Source of the DNA: HB2-32-21 sp041603535
Lineage (GTDB): Bacteria > Pseudomonadota > Gammaproteobacteria > Pseudomonadales > Porticoccaceae
Assembly: GCA_041603535.1 (NCBI GenBank)
Contig: JBFIEE010000006.1
Location: 21,434 to 85,433 of the forward strand
Length of the DNA: 64,000 bases
Direction: 5' to 3'
The notes below the pieces were generated by a model. That model saw only the letters and a program-made list of their open reading frames with translations. It was not told the origin of the DNA and searched no databases. Below, in pieces: positions 26,047-35,308 of this stretch (the first letter of the stretch is position 1; each line of letters starts with the position of its first letter). The position numbers and the translations under genes were made by a program.

Positions 26047-27528
26047 ATGAAAGCAGAGGTACTGGTGAATGTTGCGCCGACGGAGACACGGGTTGCTCGT
26101 GTAGAAAACGGTGTGCTTCTGGAGGTGGCCATTGAAAGGGCCAATAAGCGCAGCCTGGTTGGTAATATTTATCAGGGCAAAGTGGTGCGGGTGATGCCTG
26201 GTATGCAGGCCGCATTTGTCGATATCGGCCTTGAAAAGGCAGGATTTATCCATGTTAATGATGTGGTTTCCGGGAAATCCAGTGAGGCTGGATCAGCCAA
26301 TGGCGTAAGACCTGATATCCGTCAGCTATTGCGGGAGGGGCAAAAAGTCACCGTGCAGGTGGTCAAGGAGCCGATTGGCACCAAGGGTGCACGACTCTCT
26401 ACGCAGTTGTCGGTCTCGTCACGCTACCTGGTCTACATGCCTGACGTTGATCATATTGGTATATCTCAGCGTATCGAGCAGGAGGAGGAGCGGGAGCGTT
26501 TGCGTAAGCAGCTAGAGCTGGCAATTGCATCGAGTGATATGAGTGACGAGGGCGGCGGTTATATTATTCGTACCGTAGCGGAGGGTGTCAGCGAAGATGA
26601 ACTGCGCGTTGACGTCGGCTATCTGCACCGCTTATGGGGCCTGGTTAAGACACAAATTGCAAAGGTCTCGCCACCGGCCGTTATCTATCAGGATTTGCCC
26701 TTATCGCTGCGCACCTTGCGTGATGTGGCGATGGAGGACGTCGAGAAGGTGCGTGTTGACTCACGCGGTGTATTCAAGCAAATGAGCGAATTTGCAGAGA
26801 TCTTCTGTCCCGACCTTGTTAAGGATATGGAATACTATGAAGGGCCACGGCCGCTGTTCTATCTGTACGGTGTTGAAGACGAAATCAATAAGGCGCTGGA
26901 GCGAAAAGTTTATCTAAAGTCGGGTGGTTATCTGGTGTTCGACCAGACCGAAGCCATGACGACGATTGATGTTAATACGGGTGGTTTTGTCGGCCACCAT
27001 AATCTCGAAGAAACCATTTTCAAAACCAATCTTGAGGCCGCTGGCGCAATTGCCCGGCAACTCCGTTTGCGGAATCTGGGCGGTATTATTATTCTCGACT
27101 TTATCGATATGCAGAACCCGGAAAATCAGCGCCAGGTGCTGCGGCGTCTGGAAAAATCGCTCGAACAGGACAGGGTTAAAATGAAGATTTCCGGGGTTTC
27201 AGACCTCGGTCTGGTGGAAATGACCCGCAAAAGGACCAGTGAAAACCTTCAGCAGGTGCTGTGCGTGCCTTGTGAAGCGTGCCACAGCCGGGGTTACCTG
27301 AAATCTGCCGAAGCCATTTCCTATGACATCATGCGAGAAATTATGGGCACGGCGAAAACGTTTGAAAGCGCAAAAGTGCTGGTTATTGCCGCGCCACCGG
27401 TGATTGATCGTCTGGTGAACGAAGATGCGCCGCATGTGCAGTCGCTCGAGAAGCACATTGAGCGACCGGTTGAGTTCCGTGTTGAATCGAGTTACTCCCA
27501 GGAACAGTACGACATTATCCCGGTATAA
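26047..27528 (+). CDS. rng: Ribonuclease G
   Basis: 493 residues, the usual RNase G length. The N-terminal S1 domain (about 35-130) contains IYQGKVVRVMPGMQAAFVD. The catalytic region has GGYLVFDQTEAMTTIDVNTG with the first metal-binding aspartate, and LRLRNLGGIIILDFIDM with the second. The zinc-link cysteines lie in CVPCEACHSRGY. It processes the 5' end of 16S rRNA and takes part in mRNA decay. Unlike RNase E it lacks a long C-terminal scaffold. It starts 19 bases after maf and is followed 15 bases later by yhdP. Confidence 0.94.
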   Translation: MKAEVLVNVAPTETRVARVENGVLLEVAIERANKRSLVGNIYQGKVVRVMPGMQAAFVDIGLEKAGFIHVNDVVSGKSSEAGSANGVRPDIRQLLREGQKVTVQVVKEPIGTKGARLSTQLSVSSRYLVYMPDVDHIGISQRIEQEEERERLRKQLELAIASSDMSDEGGGYIIRTVAEGVSEDELRVDVGYLHRLWGLVKTQIAKVSPPAVIYQDLPLSLRTLRDVAMEDVEKVRVDSRGVFKQMSEFAEIFCPDLVKDMEYYEGPRPLFYLYGVEDEINKALERKVYLKSGGYLVFDQTEAMTTIDVNTGGFVGHHNLEETIFKTNLEAAGAIARQLRLRNLGGIIILDFIDMQNPENQRQVLRRLEKSLEQDRVKMKISGVSDLGLVEMTRKRTSENLQQVLCVPCEACHSRGYLKSAEAISYDIMREIMGTAKTFESAKVLVIAAPPVIDRLVNEDAPHVQSLEKHIERPVEFRVESSYSQEQYDIIPV

Positions 27529-27543
27529 GAGGAGTCAGCGGTA

Positions 27544-30500
27544 TTGGACATCCGCAAGGGGTTAAGCCGCATTACTCGTTACGCTGTGGTAACAGTGGTT
27601 TGTATGCTGATCTCCTATGCCGCGCTGGTCGTCATTGGTCGACAGTTGTTGCCCCATCTTGATACCTATCAGTCAGATATCAATCGGTTTTTTTCTGAAC
27701 AGTTCAATGTTCCGCTTAGCGCAGAGCAGGCAGGCGGCACCTGGACCCGGCTGACGCCCCGGTTGTGGGTAGAAGGTTTGCGCATCGGGGCTACTGACAT
27801 AGATGAGGCATCTGTATTGCGAGTCGATCGCGCTACTGCGGAGCTCGATTTGCCGCGGAGCCTGCTTGCCGCCAGTCCGGTCTGGCGGAATCTGACGTTA
27901 GGCAACATACAGTTAGGTCTTAGCGAGGATGCGGACGGGCACTGGTCGGTTGATGGCTTGTCTCGTTCCGCCGACGGCAACGGTAAACCGGGGAATCTCG
28001 GTCACCTGATCAATAATCTACTGGTCAGCAGGTATGTCGGCATCCAGCAGGTCTCTGCCACCCTGCGCTTCTATTCGGGCATTCTCGTCACTATTAATCT
28101 GAACGATATTAAGTTTGAGTCTGACGGCGATTTTCGCCGACTCACAGCGGGTCTCGCCCTTGATGAAGATCCGGAGTCCGCTCACCTGGTGATTGAGGGC
28201 CGGGCTGATGCCACCGAGTTGAGTGCGTTTGATGGCCAGGGTTATCTCCGGCTGGAGCGCATTAACTTTAGCGGGTCGCTCAGAGCACTGGTGGCGGGAT
28301 GGTTTCCCCAGTTGGTGGATCGTATGGGTGAAATCGAATCCGAGCTTGCGGCGGAGTTCTGGCTGACCGTCGCCGATGGTGGTGGTATCGAGCTGGAGGG
28401 TCGCCTGGGGGCGGATGAAATACCCTTCGGTTTGGGCGCGGATTTGCCGCCAATGAAGAACCTGAGCGCGGAATTAACTGGCTGGTTAACGCCGGGGCGT
28501 GACTGGGGCCTGCGTTGGCAGAATCTGGATTTCGACTGGGCCGATGTTGACATCAAACCAGTGAATTTATTGTTCAGCCAGAAGATGGGGGCAAACTGGG
28601 GCGAGATCTCACTGGCTGCCAGCCAGCTAAATCTGGCGACGATGAACAGCATGTTGCTTGACGCAGAATTGGTCGCCGGCAAACCCCGTGAGGTGTTGAC
28701 TGCCCTGCAACCTGTCGGTCATTTACAAAACTTGCATATAGAGCTCGACCTCAACGAAGATTTTCCGGTAAAGGCGGTGCGCACCCGGATAGATCGGCTG
28801 GCGGTCAAGTCGTGGGCGCGGGCCCCTGCTGCCAGAGGTTTGAGTGGCCATCTTGAGTGGCAGGGCGGGGCCGGGTTCTTCGATCTGGATAGTCCCGACG
28901 GCTTCGCTATGCATTACCCCGGCGTATATAAGGATTATATGGTGCATGGCAGCAGCCGTGGCCGGGTAAATATTAAATGGCTGGAAGGGAGCGCCGGACT
29001 TCAGATCGCCGGTGGGCCGATAGACATAAACGGCGAAGAGGGCCAAATTCGCGCATATTTGTTACTTGATATTCCGACGCAGGACACCGGCGAAGTGCCC
29101 GAAATGTGGCTGACCGCAGGTATTCGTAACAGTCACTCCCGTTACAGCAGACAATACATCCCCGACACACTCAATCCCGCGTTACTCGGCTGGCTGGAGC
29201 GCGCGGTCGGCGCGATGGATATTGTCGAGGGTGGGTTTATCTGGCGCGGCCCGCTCGTCGGTAAAGACTTTCTGAAACGCAGCATTCAGGTGTACGCGCG
29301 GGTTGAGCAAGGGCAGGTTAATTTCGACCCAGGCTGGCCGAAATTGCGCGATATGTCCGCTTATATCACCGTGGATGGTGATGTGTTAAATGGCGTGATC
29401 AGCACCGCTCGACTGGGTGACGCGGAGGTGAAGGAAGCCGTTGTTAAGACAGTTCCGAGCAAAGCGGGCATGTTGCTCCAGGTCAACGCGGATGTGGCAA
29501 CGCCGCTCGCCGGAGCTGCGGATATACTGCTGGGATCACCGATCAAGGAGCGTGTTTCGGTGCTGCACGACTGGCAATTAAACGGTCAGGCGCAGGTCGG
29601 GCTGGATCTGGCGATTCCGCTGAGTCAGGGGGCGAGCGGTGCGCATTACCGCGTCAACGCAAATGTTACTAACGGCCGTATGACTCACCGGACGGCGGGT
29701 CTCCAGTTTACCGATATGCGGGGTCAGATCGGTTATAGCGACGAAAAAGGGCTTTATTCTTCGGGGGTTCTCAGCAAGTTCTGGGGACAGGACATAAAGG
29801 CGACTATTGCCACTGCGGCTGGCGAAACGCGTATTACGTCCATCGGCGAGTTTAAGGTGTCGACATTACCGCAATGGCAGCCACAGCTTATGCAGAGGGT
29901 GACTGGGGCCAGCGATTACCAGGCGGCGTTTGTTATGCCGGCACTCGGTAGCGAGCCGCATCTTCTGTTCAGATCCTCAATGAATGGCGTTGGACTGGAC
30001 TTTCCCGCGCCGCTGTCCAAGGGGCTCGAACGGGACTTACCTTTTGAGGCTCAAATCACCTTCGCGGACAGTTTGCGGATCACGGCCCGACTTGGGGACG
30101 AGCTCGCGGGCAGTTTTCTGCTAAAAGCGGGTGAACTTGTCCACGGGGAAATTGCGCTTGATGGTCAATTGCCTGACTTACCCGAGGTGCCGGGTCTGTC
30201 CATTGTGGGGTATACCCCGAGTTTTGATTTGAATGAATGGTTGGCGATATACGCCTCTTCTACGACTCAGGGTGATTTCAGGTTGGCGCAGCTGGTGCCT
30301 CGCTTTGCTGTACATATTGGCGAACTGAGGTACCGGGATCAGGTGCTGGGTAACGTCGGTGCAACGGGACTTTACGACAGCGAAGGGCTGGATTTCTACC
30401 TCGATAGCGACAGGTTGGCAGGGCAGGTAAAAATACCCGCAGAGAGTGGCCGTCCGGTTTTCGTACGACTAAATTACCTCGCGCTGCCAAAACCTGATCT

Positions 30501-31455
30501 GAAGAGTGGGCAAAGCTTGCTCGATCAGATCGACCCGTCCCGCTTACCTTATGTCGATTTCGCCACGGAAGGACTGCGTATCGGCAACAATGAGTTCGGT
30601 AATGTGGGCTTCCTGATGAGGCCGGTGCCCCAGGGCGTGGAGCTGACCAATATTGACGCTGAAATCACCGGTATTGAAATCAGCCAGCTCCCCGACGGCG
30701 AGCCAGCTGTGTTGCGTTGGATGAACATCGATGGTCAGCACCGTAGTGACTTCTCAGGCGTGTTGAAGACCCACGATCTCGGGGCGGTACTCAAGGCCTG
30801 GCGCTTGCCGGTGGTATTAAAAAGTGAACAGGCAGCGTCTATTGTTGAACTGTCGTCGCAGGATAAGCCCTGGGCGTCGACGATGACAAAATTGACCGGC
30901 CACGCGGCCTTAAATTTTAAGGACGGGAATTTTTATCAGGCCCCAGGTACAACCACCAACGCCTTTATCAAGCTGATAAGCCTGATAAACTTTGATTCCT
31001 GGTTGCGCCGCCTGCAGCTGGACTTTTCGGACCTGTTTACATCTGGGGTTAACTACAGCAGCCTCAAGGGAGGTTTACGTTTCGCTGAAGGCACGATGGA
31101 TTTTGATGCACCGATTGTCGTTGAAATGCCTTCCGGGAAAATGCGCTTGTTGGGTCGCGCTGACCTGGTGACTGAAACCATTGATGCGCAGCTGGTGGCG
31201 ACTTTGCCGGTGGGCACCAACCTGCCCTGGATGGCTGCGCTAGTGGGCGGCTTGCCGGCAGCGGCCGGGGTTTACCTGACGGGCAAGTTATTTGAAAAAG
31301 AAGTCAATCGAATATCCAGTCTGGGCTACAGGATAAGCGGCCCCTGGAGTGATCCAGAGGTAGAGGTGGACCGAATTTTTAGCGATAAAACCGAAACTAA
31401 AGTTAATGCCAAACCCAAAGCTAAGGGTAAAAAAAGCGATGACGGAAACAAATAA
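27544..31455 (+). CDS. yhdP: YhdP family AsmA-like envelope protein
   Basis: 1303 residues, starting with TTG at 27544 after AGAGGAG. One N-terminal membrane helix (about 13-37) precedes a very long periplasmic region made of beta-rich AsmA/TamB-like repeats. Landmarks are the start region with EQFNVPLSAEQAGGTWTRL, LRLERINFSGSLRAL in the middle, and the C-terminal DUF3971/AsmA2 part with FNLIDFDSWL-like LISLINFDSWLRRLQLDFSD and ATLPVGTNLPWMAALVGGLP. YhdP helps move phospholipids to the outer membrane in E. coli. The end is a lysine-rich tail. It overlaps the Nit gene by 17 bases. Confidence 0.9.
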   Translation: MDIRKGLSRITRYAVVTVVCMLISYAALVVIGRQLLPHLDTYQSDINRFFSEQFNVPLSAEQAGGTWTRLTPRLWVEGLRIGATDIDEASVLRVDRATAELDLPRSLLAASPVWRNLTLGNIQLGLSEDADGHWSVDGLSRSADGNGKPGNLGHLINNLLVSRYVGIQQVSATLRFYSGILVTINLNDIKFESDGDFRRLTAGLALDEDPESAHLVIEGRADATELSAFDGQGYLRLERINFSGSLRALVAGWFPQLVDRMGEIESELAAEFWLTVADGGGIELEGRLGADEIPFGLGADLPPMKNLSAELTGWLTPGRDWGLRWQNLDFDWADVDIKPVNLLFSQKMGANWGEISLAASQLNLATMNSMLLDAELVAGKPREVLTALQPVGHLQNLHIELDLNEDFPVKAVRTRIDRLAVKSWARAPAARGLSGHLEWQGGAGFFDLDSPDGFAMHYPGVYKDYMVHGSSRGRVNIKWLEGSAGLQIAGGPIDINGEEGQIRAYLLLDIPTQDTGEVPEMWLTAGIRNSHSRYSRQYIPDTLNPALLGWLERAVGAMDIVEGGFIWRGPLVGKDFLKRSIQVYARVEQGQVNFDPGWPKLRDMSAYITVDGDVLNGVISTARLGDAEVKEAVVKTVPSKAGMLLQVNADVATPLAGAADILLGSPIKERVSVLHDWQLNGQAQVGLDLAIPLSQGASGAHYRVNANVTNGRMTHRTAGLQFTDMRGQIGYSDEKGLYSSGVLSKFWGQDIKATIATAAGETRITSIGEFKVSTLPQWQPQLMQRVTGASDYQAAFVMPALGSEPHLLFRSSMNGVGLDFPAPLSKGLERDLPFEAQITFADSLRITARLGDELAGSFLLKAGELVHGEIALDGQLPDLPEVPGLSIVGYTPSFDLNEWLAIYASSTTQGDFRLAQLVPRFAVHIGELRYRDQVLGNVGATGLYDSEGLDFYLDSDRLAGQVKIPAESGRPVFVRLNYLALPKPDLKSGQSLLDQIDPSRLPYVDFATEGLRIGNNEFGNVGFLMRPVPQGVELTNIDAEITGIEISQLPDGEPAVLRWMNIDGQHRSDFSGVLKTHDLGAVLKAWRLPVVLKSEQAASIVELSSQDKPWASTMTKLTGHAALNFKDGNFYQAPGTTTNAFIKLISLINFDSWLRRLQLDFSDLFTSGVNYSSLKGGLRFAEGTMDFDAPIVVEMPSGKMRLLGRADLVTETIDAQLVATLPVGTNLPWMAALVGGLPAAAGVYLTGKLFEKEVNRISSLGYRISGPWSDPEVEVDRIFSDKTETKVNAKPKAKGKKSDDGNK

Positions 31456-32272
31456 CACCGTGTGTAAGGCCGCGGCGGTGCAATTGAAGGGTCGTGGTAG
31501 CGCCGAGGCCAATCTGGCCGCAGCCGCACGACAGATCGCTCTTGCGGTGGCGGACGGTGCTGATCTGGTGGTGCTGCCCGAACACTTTGTTTACTTCAAT
31601 GAAAAAGATTTAAGGGCGGCGGCGGCCATTGAAGGGCAATCAGGTGGCGTTGCGCGATCATTTTTCGCTACTCAGGCTCAGCAGCACGGCATCTGGCTGG
31701 TGGCCGGCACCTTGCCTTTGTTCAGGGGTGCTGATGACAGCAAACCTTACGCTACGTCTCTGCTTTATGACCCGCAGGGCCGCGAATCGGCCCGCTACGA
31801 AAAGGTCCACCTGTTTGATGTCATGGTGCAGGCTACCGGTAAAACTTACCGTGAGTCAGACAGTTACCAACATGGCGACAGCGCAATAACATCGCCAACC
31901 GGTTGCGGTGTAGTGGGACTTAGCGTCTGTTACGATCTGCGCTTTCCCGAGTTTTATCGTCGCCTGGTCGATCAGGGCGCGGAGATTCTGGTGGCGCCGT
32001 CTGCCTTTACGGCCACGACCGGTGAGGCGCACTGGCGGCTATTGCTGCGGGCTCGGGCCGTTGAAAATCTCTGCTATGTGATTGGCGCCAATCTTTGCGA
32101 TCGTGATCATCCGACAAAACCCACCTGGGGAGGTTCAGCAATTATAGACCCCTGGGGTCAGGTACTGGCTGAAATGGACGATGAAGAAGGTTACATCGTC
32201 GCACCGATCGATCGCCAGCATATCGTCACCTTGCGCCAAAATATGCCAGTGCTGGAGCATCGGCGCTTTTAG
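31439..32272 (+). CDS. Nit-family carbon-nitrogen hydrolase
   Basis: 277 residues from ATG at 31439, inside the last codons of yhdP. The catalytic triad of the nitrilase superfamily is visible: Glu48 in VVLPEHF, Lys122 in YEKVHLFD and Cys164 in SVCYDLRFPEFYR. The sequence GLSVCYDLRFPE and the HLFDVMVQ segment are typical of the Nit1/YbeM branch, whose members hydrolyse deaminated glutathione to 2-oxoglutarate and Cys-Gly. That reaction is inferred from the branch. The yhdP-nit order matches Pseudomonas, where tldD usually follows; here it does not. Confidence 0.87.
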   Translation: MTETNNTVCKAAAVQLKGRGSAEANLAAAARQIALAVADGADLVVLPEHFVYFNEKDLRAAAAIEGQSGGVARSFFATQAQQHGIWLVAGTLPLFRGADDSKPYATSLLYDPQGRESARYEKVHLFDVMVQATGKTYRESDSYQHGDSAITSPTGCGVVGLSVCYDLRFPEFYRRLVDQGAEILVAPSAFTATTGEAHWRLLLRARAVENLCYVIGANLCDRDHPTKPTWGGSAIIDPWGQVLAEMDDEEGYIVAPIDRQHIVTLRQNMPVLEHRRF

Positions 32273-32642
32273 CGCACCGCTGTTCGCTGGCGAAGCTTCA
32301 GGGTGCGGATGGGGCGTACTTGCTAATACCCTGTCCCTGGCACAGAATGGGCTGGCGATAATAGCGTATCGTGGTTGATCGTCAAATTGACGGTTGATGT
32401 TGATTCGGGGTGATTGATTTTGAGTGGCTGAACTTATAGATGGGTCTTGAAGAGACCTTATAGGAACCCCAGTTAAGTAAGAGCAGTCACATCAGTACCT
32501 GGTTCTTATGTGCCTGGTTTTTGATGAGCTTTGTATTGCCCTTGCGTTGCGTCGGCAGGGCGTTTTATAGGCGACGTACGTGAAAGACAAAGTAAGTGAT
32601 AGATTAAGTGATAGATAAAGTAATTATGAAAGGAGAGTTGCC
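32273..32642. other. Intergenic region with short repeats
   Basis: 370 bases without a gene. It holds a 13-base palindrome CGTCAAATTGACG at 32380-32392. A short hairpin GGTCT-TGAAG-AGACC lies near 32443-32455, flanked by two copies of CTTATAG. A 12-bp near-perfect tandem repeat, AAGTGATAGATT/A, lies at 32594-32617 just before the ribosome site AAAGGAG of the next gene. The palindrome could be an operator, but no regulator is identified. Confidence 0.5.
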
Positions 32643-33320
32643 ATGACCACACCAACGACACCCACCAGTACATCGGGAATTACTAAACAGACTTCGATAC
32701 TGGCCACCAACAAACTTATCCGTAATACCTATATTTTGCTGTCGTTGACACTTGCTTTCAGTGCCGCAACAGCCGGTATGGCCATGGTTTTTAACTTGCC
32801 GCATCCCGGCATCATAATTACGTTGGTGGGTTATTTTGGATTGTTGTTTTTAACCACCAAATTTCGCGACCGCGCCCTCGGTCTGGTTTTCGTTTTTGCG
32901 TTGACCGGGTTTATGGGCTTTACACTGGGCCCTATTATCACTATGTATCTCAAGCTGCCAAATGGCGCGGCGTTGGTGATGAACGCGCTCGGCGCAACAG
33001 CAGTAACTTTTGTTGGCCTGTCAGCCTACGCTTTGTCTTCTCGCAAGGATTTCAGCTTCATGGGCGGGTTTTTGATGGCAGGGATCATCGTCGCCTTTCT
33101 GGCTGGACTAGGCGCGATGTTTTTTGATATGCATGGTTTGTCATTAGTCGTCTCAGCAATGTTTGTCGTACTGATGGCCGGGCTGATTTTGTACCAAACC
33201 AGCGCCATGGTGAATGGTGGTGAAACGAACTACATTATGGCCACAATTACCCTGTATGTTTCCATATACAACCTCTTTACCAGCTTGCTGCACCTGATGG
33301 GTGCGCTCGGCGATGATTAA
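32643..33320 (+). CDS. Bax inhibitor-1 / YccA family membrane protein
   Basis: 225 residues, preceded by a strong AAAGGAGAG seven bases before ATG. After a Thr/Ser-rich hydrophilic N-terminus there are seven hydrophobic segments. Family features include NKLIRNTYILLSLTLAFSA, GFMGFTLGPIITMYL and the final TLYVSIYNLFTSLLHLMGAL, where the conserved aspartate of many BI-1 proteins would be followed by a helix. YccA modulates the FtsH membrane protease, and other BI-1 proteins act as pH-sensitive calcium leak channels. Which role applies here is unknown. It seems to be a single-gene unit. Confidence 0.88.
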   Translation: MTTPTTPTSTSGITKQTSILATNKLIRNTYILLSLTLAFSAATAGMAMVFNLPHPGIIITLVGYFGLLFLTTKFRDRALGLVFVFALTGFMGFTLGPIITMYLKLPNGAALVMNALGATAVTFVGLSAYALSSRKDFSFMGGFLMAGIIVAFLAGLGAMFFDMHGLSLVVSAMFVVLMAGLILYQTSAMVNGGETNYIMATITLYVSIYNLFTSLLHLMGALGDD

Positions 33321-33457
33321 CGAGGCGACTTGCTAGCTGACGGCGGGCGTTGTGTGGTGAGAAACCTGCGGTTAGGGATCGTTACTTTATTGTTGATACA
33401 TGATTACCGATATATGGATAACGTTTATTAACAGGTAAGTTTCCGGGAGGGCGGCTG

Positions 33458-35275
33458 ATGACTGCAGTTGGTGTGGCTCGGAGCTCGGCCAGCGATGCGC
33501 TCGTGCAGATTGCACTGCTCAGCGACATTCCGGAAACTGGTTTGCTTGGGACGAGTGTCCATGGGGTGGATCTGGTGCTGATACGGCACCGGGATCAGAT
33601 ACGGGCGTTTGAAGGACGTTGCCCGCATCAGGGCACCCTGCTCGCGGAGGGGGAGTTAGTCAGTGACGCCGATAGCAGTTCAACAAGCGCGGTTCCACAG
33701 TTAATTTGCCGCTCCCATCAATGGCGCTTTGACTGCCTGAGTGGACAGCGTCTTGATCAACAGGGAACCTGTCTGCGCAGCTATCCCGTGACCGTGGTTG
33801 ATGGGCTCATTTATCTCTCCCCGGAAGCCCTTGATGACCCTGCGGGGGTGGTAGATCGTACCGGGGCCCGCAAGTTCCTGTCGTCGGTCACTATTCCCGG
33901 TCCAAAACCGGTGCCGTTTTTAGGTAATGTCCTGCAAATTGATCGCCGAGCCTTTCACCAGACCCTTGAGAAGTGGGCAGCGGAGTACGGGCCCTTATTC
34001 TGCTATCGCATTGGTAGTCGACAGATGTTTGCGACCGCTGATGCCGGGCTCGCTAATCAGGCGCTAAAAGCGCGGCCCGAGGATTTCCGGCGGCCGGAGC
34101 AGCTGCAAAAAATTTCCATCCGGGGCATGAATGCCCTCGGCGTGTTCGCCGCAGAGGGCGAGCACTGGCGGCGCCAGCGGCCGGTGGTTATGCAGTCTCT
34201 GGACAACAAGCATTTGCGGCAGTTTTTTCCTACGTTGTTGACCGTTACGGAGCGCCTTGGCCGTCGCTGGCAACGTGCAGCTGACAGTGCCGCTGGCGTT
34301 GACGTGCAGTCGGACCTGATGCGCTACACGGTGGATGTCACCACCACCCTGGCCTTTGCCCAGGACACCAATACCCTGGAAACCGAGGGTGACGTAATAC
34401 AGAAGCATCTGGATCAGATCTTCCCCACCATGCAGCGCCGCCTGCTGTCGCCCTTTCCGTACTGGCGCTATGTGCGCCTGCCTGCGGATCGGCAAGTTGA
34501 AGAATCTGTTGAGTACGTTTACGCGGCGGTCAAAGAGTTTATTCGTCGCGGTCGCGAGCAGCTTGTCGCGGATCCCGGCAAACGAGAACACCCTGAAAAC
34601 CTTCTGCAGAGCTTGCTGGTCGCGGCCGATGAGGGTGAGGAAGGTTTCAGCGAAGCCGATGTTGCAGACAATGTTCTTACCATGTTGCTTGCCGGTGAAG
34701 ACACCACGGCGAACACCCTGGCCTGGGCGCTGTACTACCTGGCACAGTACCCGGAAGTTCAGCAAAAAATGCGCGATGAAGTGGCCGGTGTCACCGGCGG
34801 TGGTGATCTGGAAAGCTACGAGCAGACGCGGCAACTGCGTTTTATCGAAGCCGTGGTCCATGAAACCATGCGCCTGAAACCGGTCGCGCCAATTAACGGC
34901 CTGCAGGCGCTGCGCGATGTGCAGTTGGGTGAATGGACCATAAGGAAGGGCGATTCCCTGACTATTCTGGCCCGCGTTATGGCCATGAATAATACTGACT
35001 TTCCCGATGCTGAAGCGTTTAAACCGGAGCGTTGGATAACCGAACCCGGCGAGCAACGCCAGGTGAATCCCCGTTCATTTATGCCGTTTGGTTCAGGGCC
35101 GCGTTTGTGCCCGGGCCGGAGCCTCGCCTTGCTTGAAATCAAAAGTGTACTGGCGATGGTGGTAAGTAAATTCCAGGTGACGGCAGCCGCAGATCTCAAT
35201 AGCGTGACGGAACAGATGCAGTTCACCATGTCGCCAGTTGGTCTGCGTATTTGTTTTAAGCCCTTGGGGCTTTAA
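33458..35275 (+). CDS. Fusion protein: N-terminal Rieske [2Fe-2S] domain and cytochrome P450
   Basis: 605 residues with an excellent GGGAGG ribosome site. Residues 15-122 form a Rieske ferredoxin-like domain with all four ligands: Cys55-Pro-His57 and Cys84-Arg-Ser-His87. The loop between the pairs is longer than usual and Ser/Asp-rich. A short linker (123-145) leads to a complete P450 (about 146-605): proline-rich IPGPKPVPFLGN, C-helix W237RRQR241, I-helix AGEDTT (412-417), ExxR at 469-472 and the heme-thiolate Cys551 in FGSGPRLCPGR. The P450 half resembles class E, eukaryote-like enzymes. No reductase domain is attached, so a separate ferredoxin reductase must supply electrons. Substrate is unknown. 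Frame is continuous. Confidence 0.9.
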   Translation: MTAVGVARSSASDALVQIALLSDIPETGLLGTSVHGVDLVLIRHRDQIRAFEGRCPHQGTLLAEGELVSDADSSSTSAVPQLICRSHQWRFDCLSGQRLDQQGTCLRSYPVTVVDGLIYLSPEALDDPAGVVDRTGARKFLSSVTIPGPKPVPFLGNVLQIDRRAFHQTLEKWAAEYGPLFCYRIGSRQMFATADAGLANQALKARPEDFRRPEQLQKISIRGMNALGVFAAEGEHWRRQRPVVMQSLDNKHLRQFFPTLLTVTERLGRRWQRAADSAAGVDVQSDLMRYTVDVTTTLAFAQDTNTLETEGDVIQKHLDQIFPTMQRRLLSPFPYWRYVRLPADRQVEESVEYVYAAVKEFIRRGREQLVADPGKREHPENLLQSLLVAADEGEEGFSEADVADNVLTMLLAGEDTTANTLAWALYYLAQYPEVQQKMRDEVAGVTGGGDLESYEQTRQLRFIEAVVHETMRLKPVAPINGLQALRDVQLGEWTIRKGDSLTILARVMAMNNTDFPDAEAFKPERWITEPGEQRQVNPRSFMPFGSGPRLCPGRSLALLEIKSVLAMVVSKFQVTAAADLNSVTEQMQFTMSPVGLRICFKPLGL

Positions 35276-35308
35276 GCGCCAGCGCTTTAAAACAACTTCA
35301 TTCTTAAT

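Noticed and set aside
33841..33900. A frameshift or assembly join between the Rieske and P450 parts
   Set aside because: The frame is continuous, the linker has normal composition and codon use, and the P450 part has no separate start with a ribosome site in this interval. It cannot be fully excluded without reads.
34064..35056. A 330-codon minus-strand frame inside the Rieske-P450 gene
   Set aside because: It is antisense to the P450 domain, whose I-helix, ExxR and heme motifs are all intact on the plus strand.
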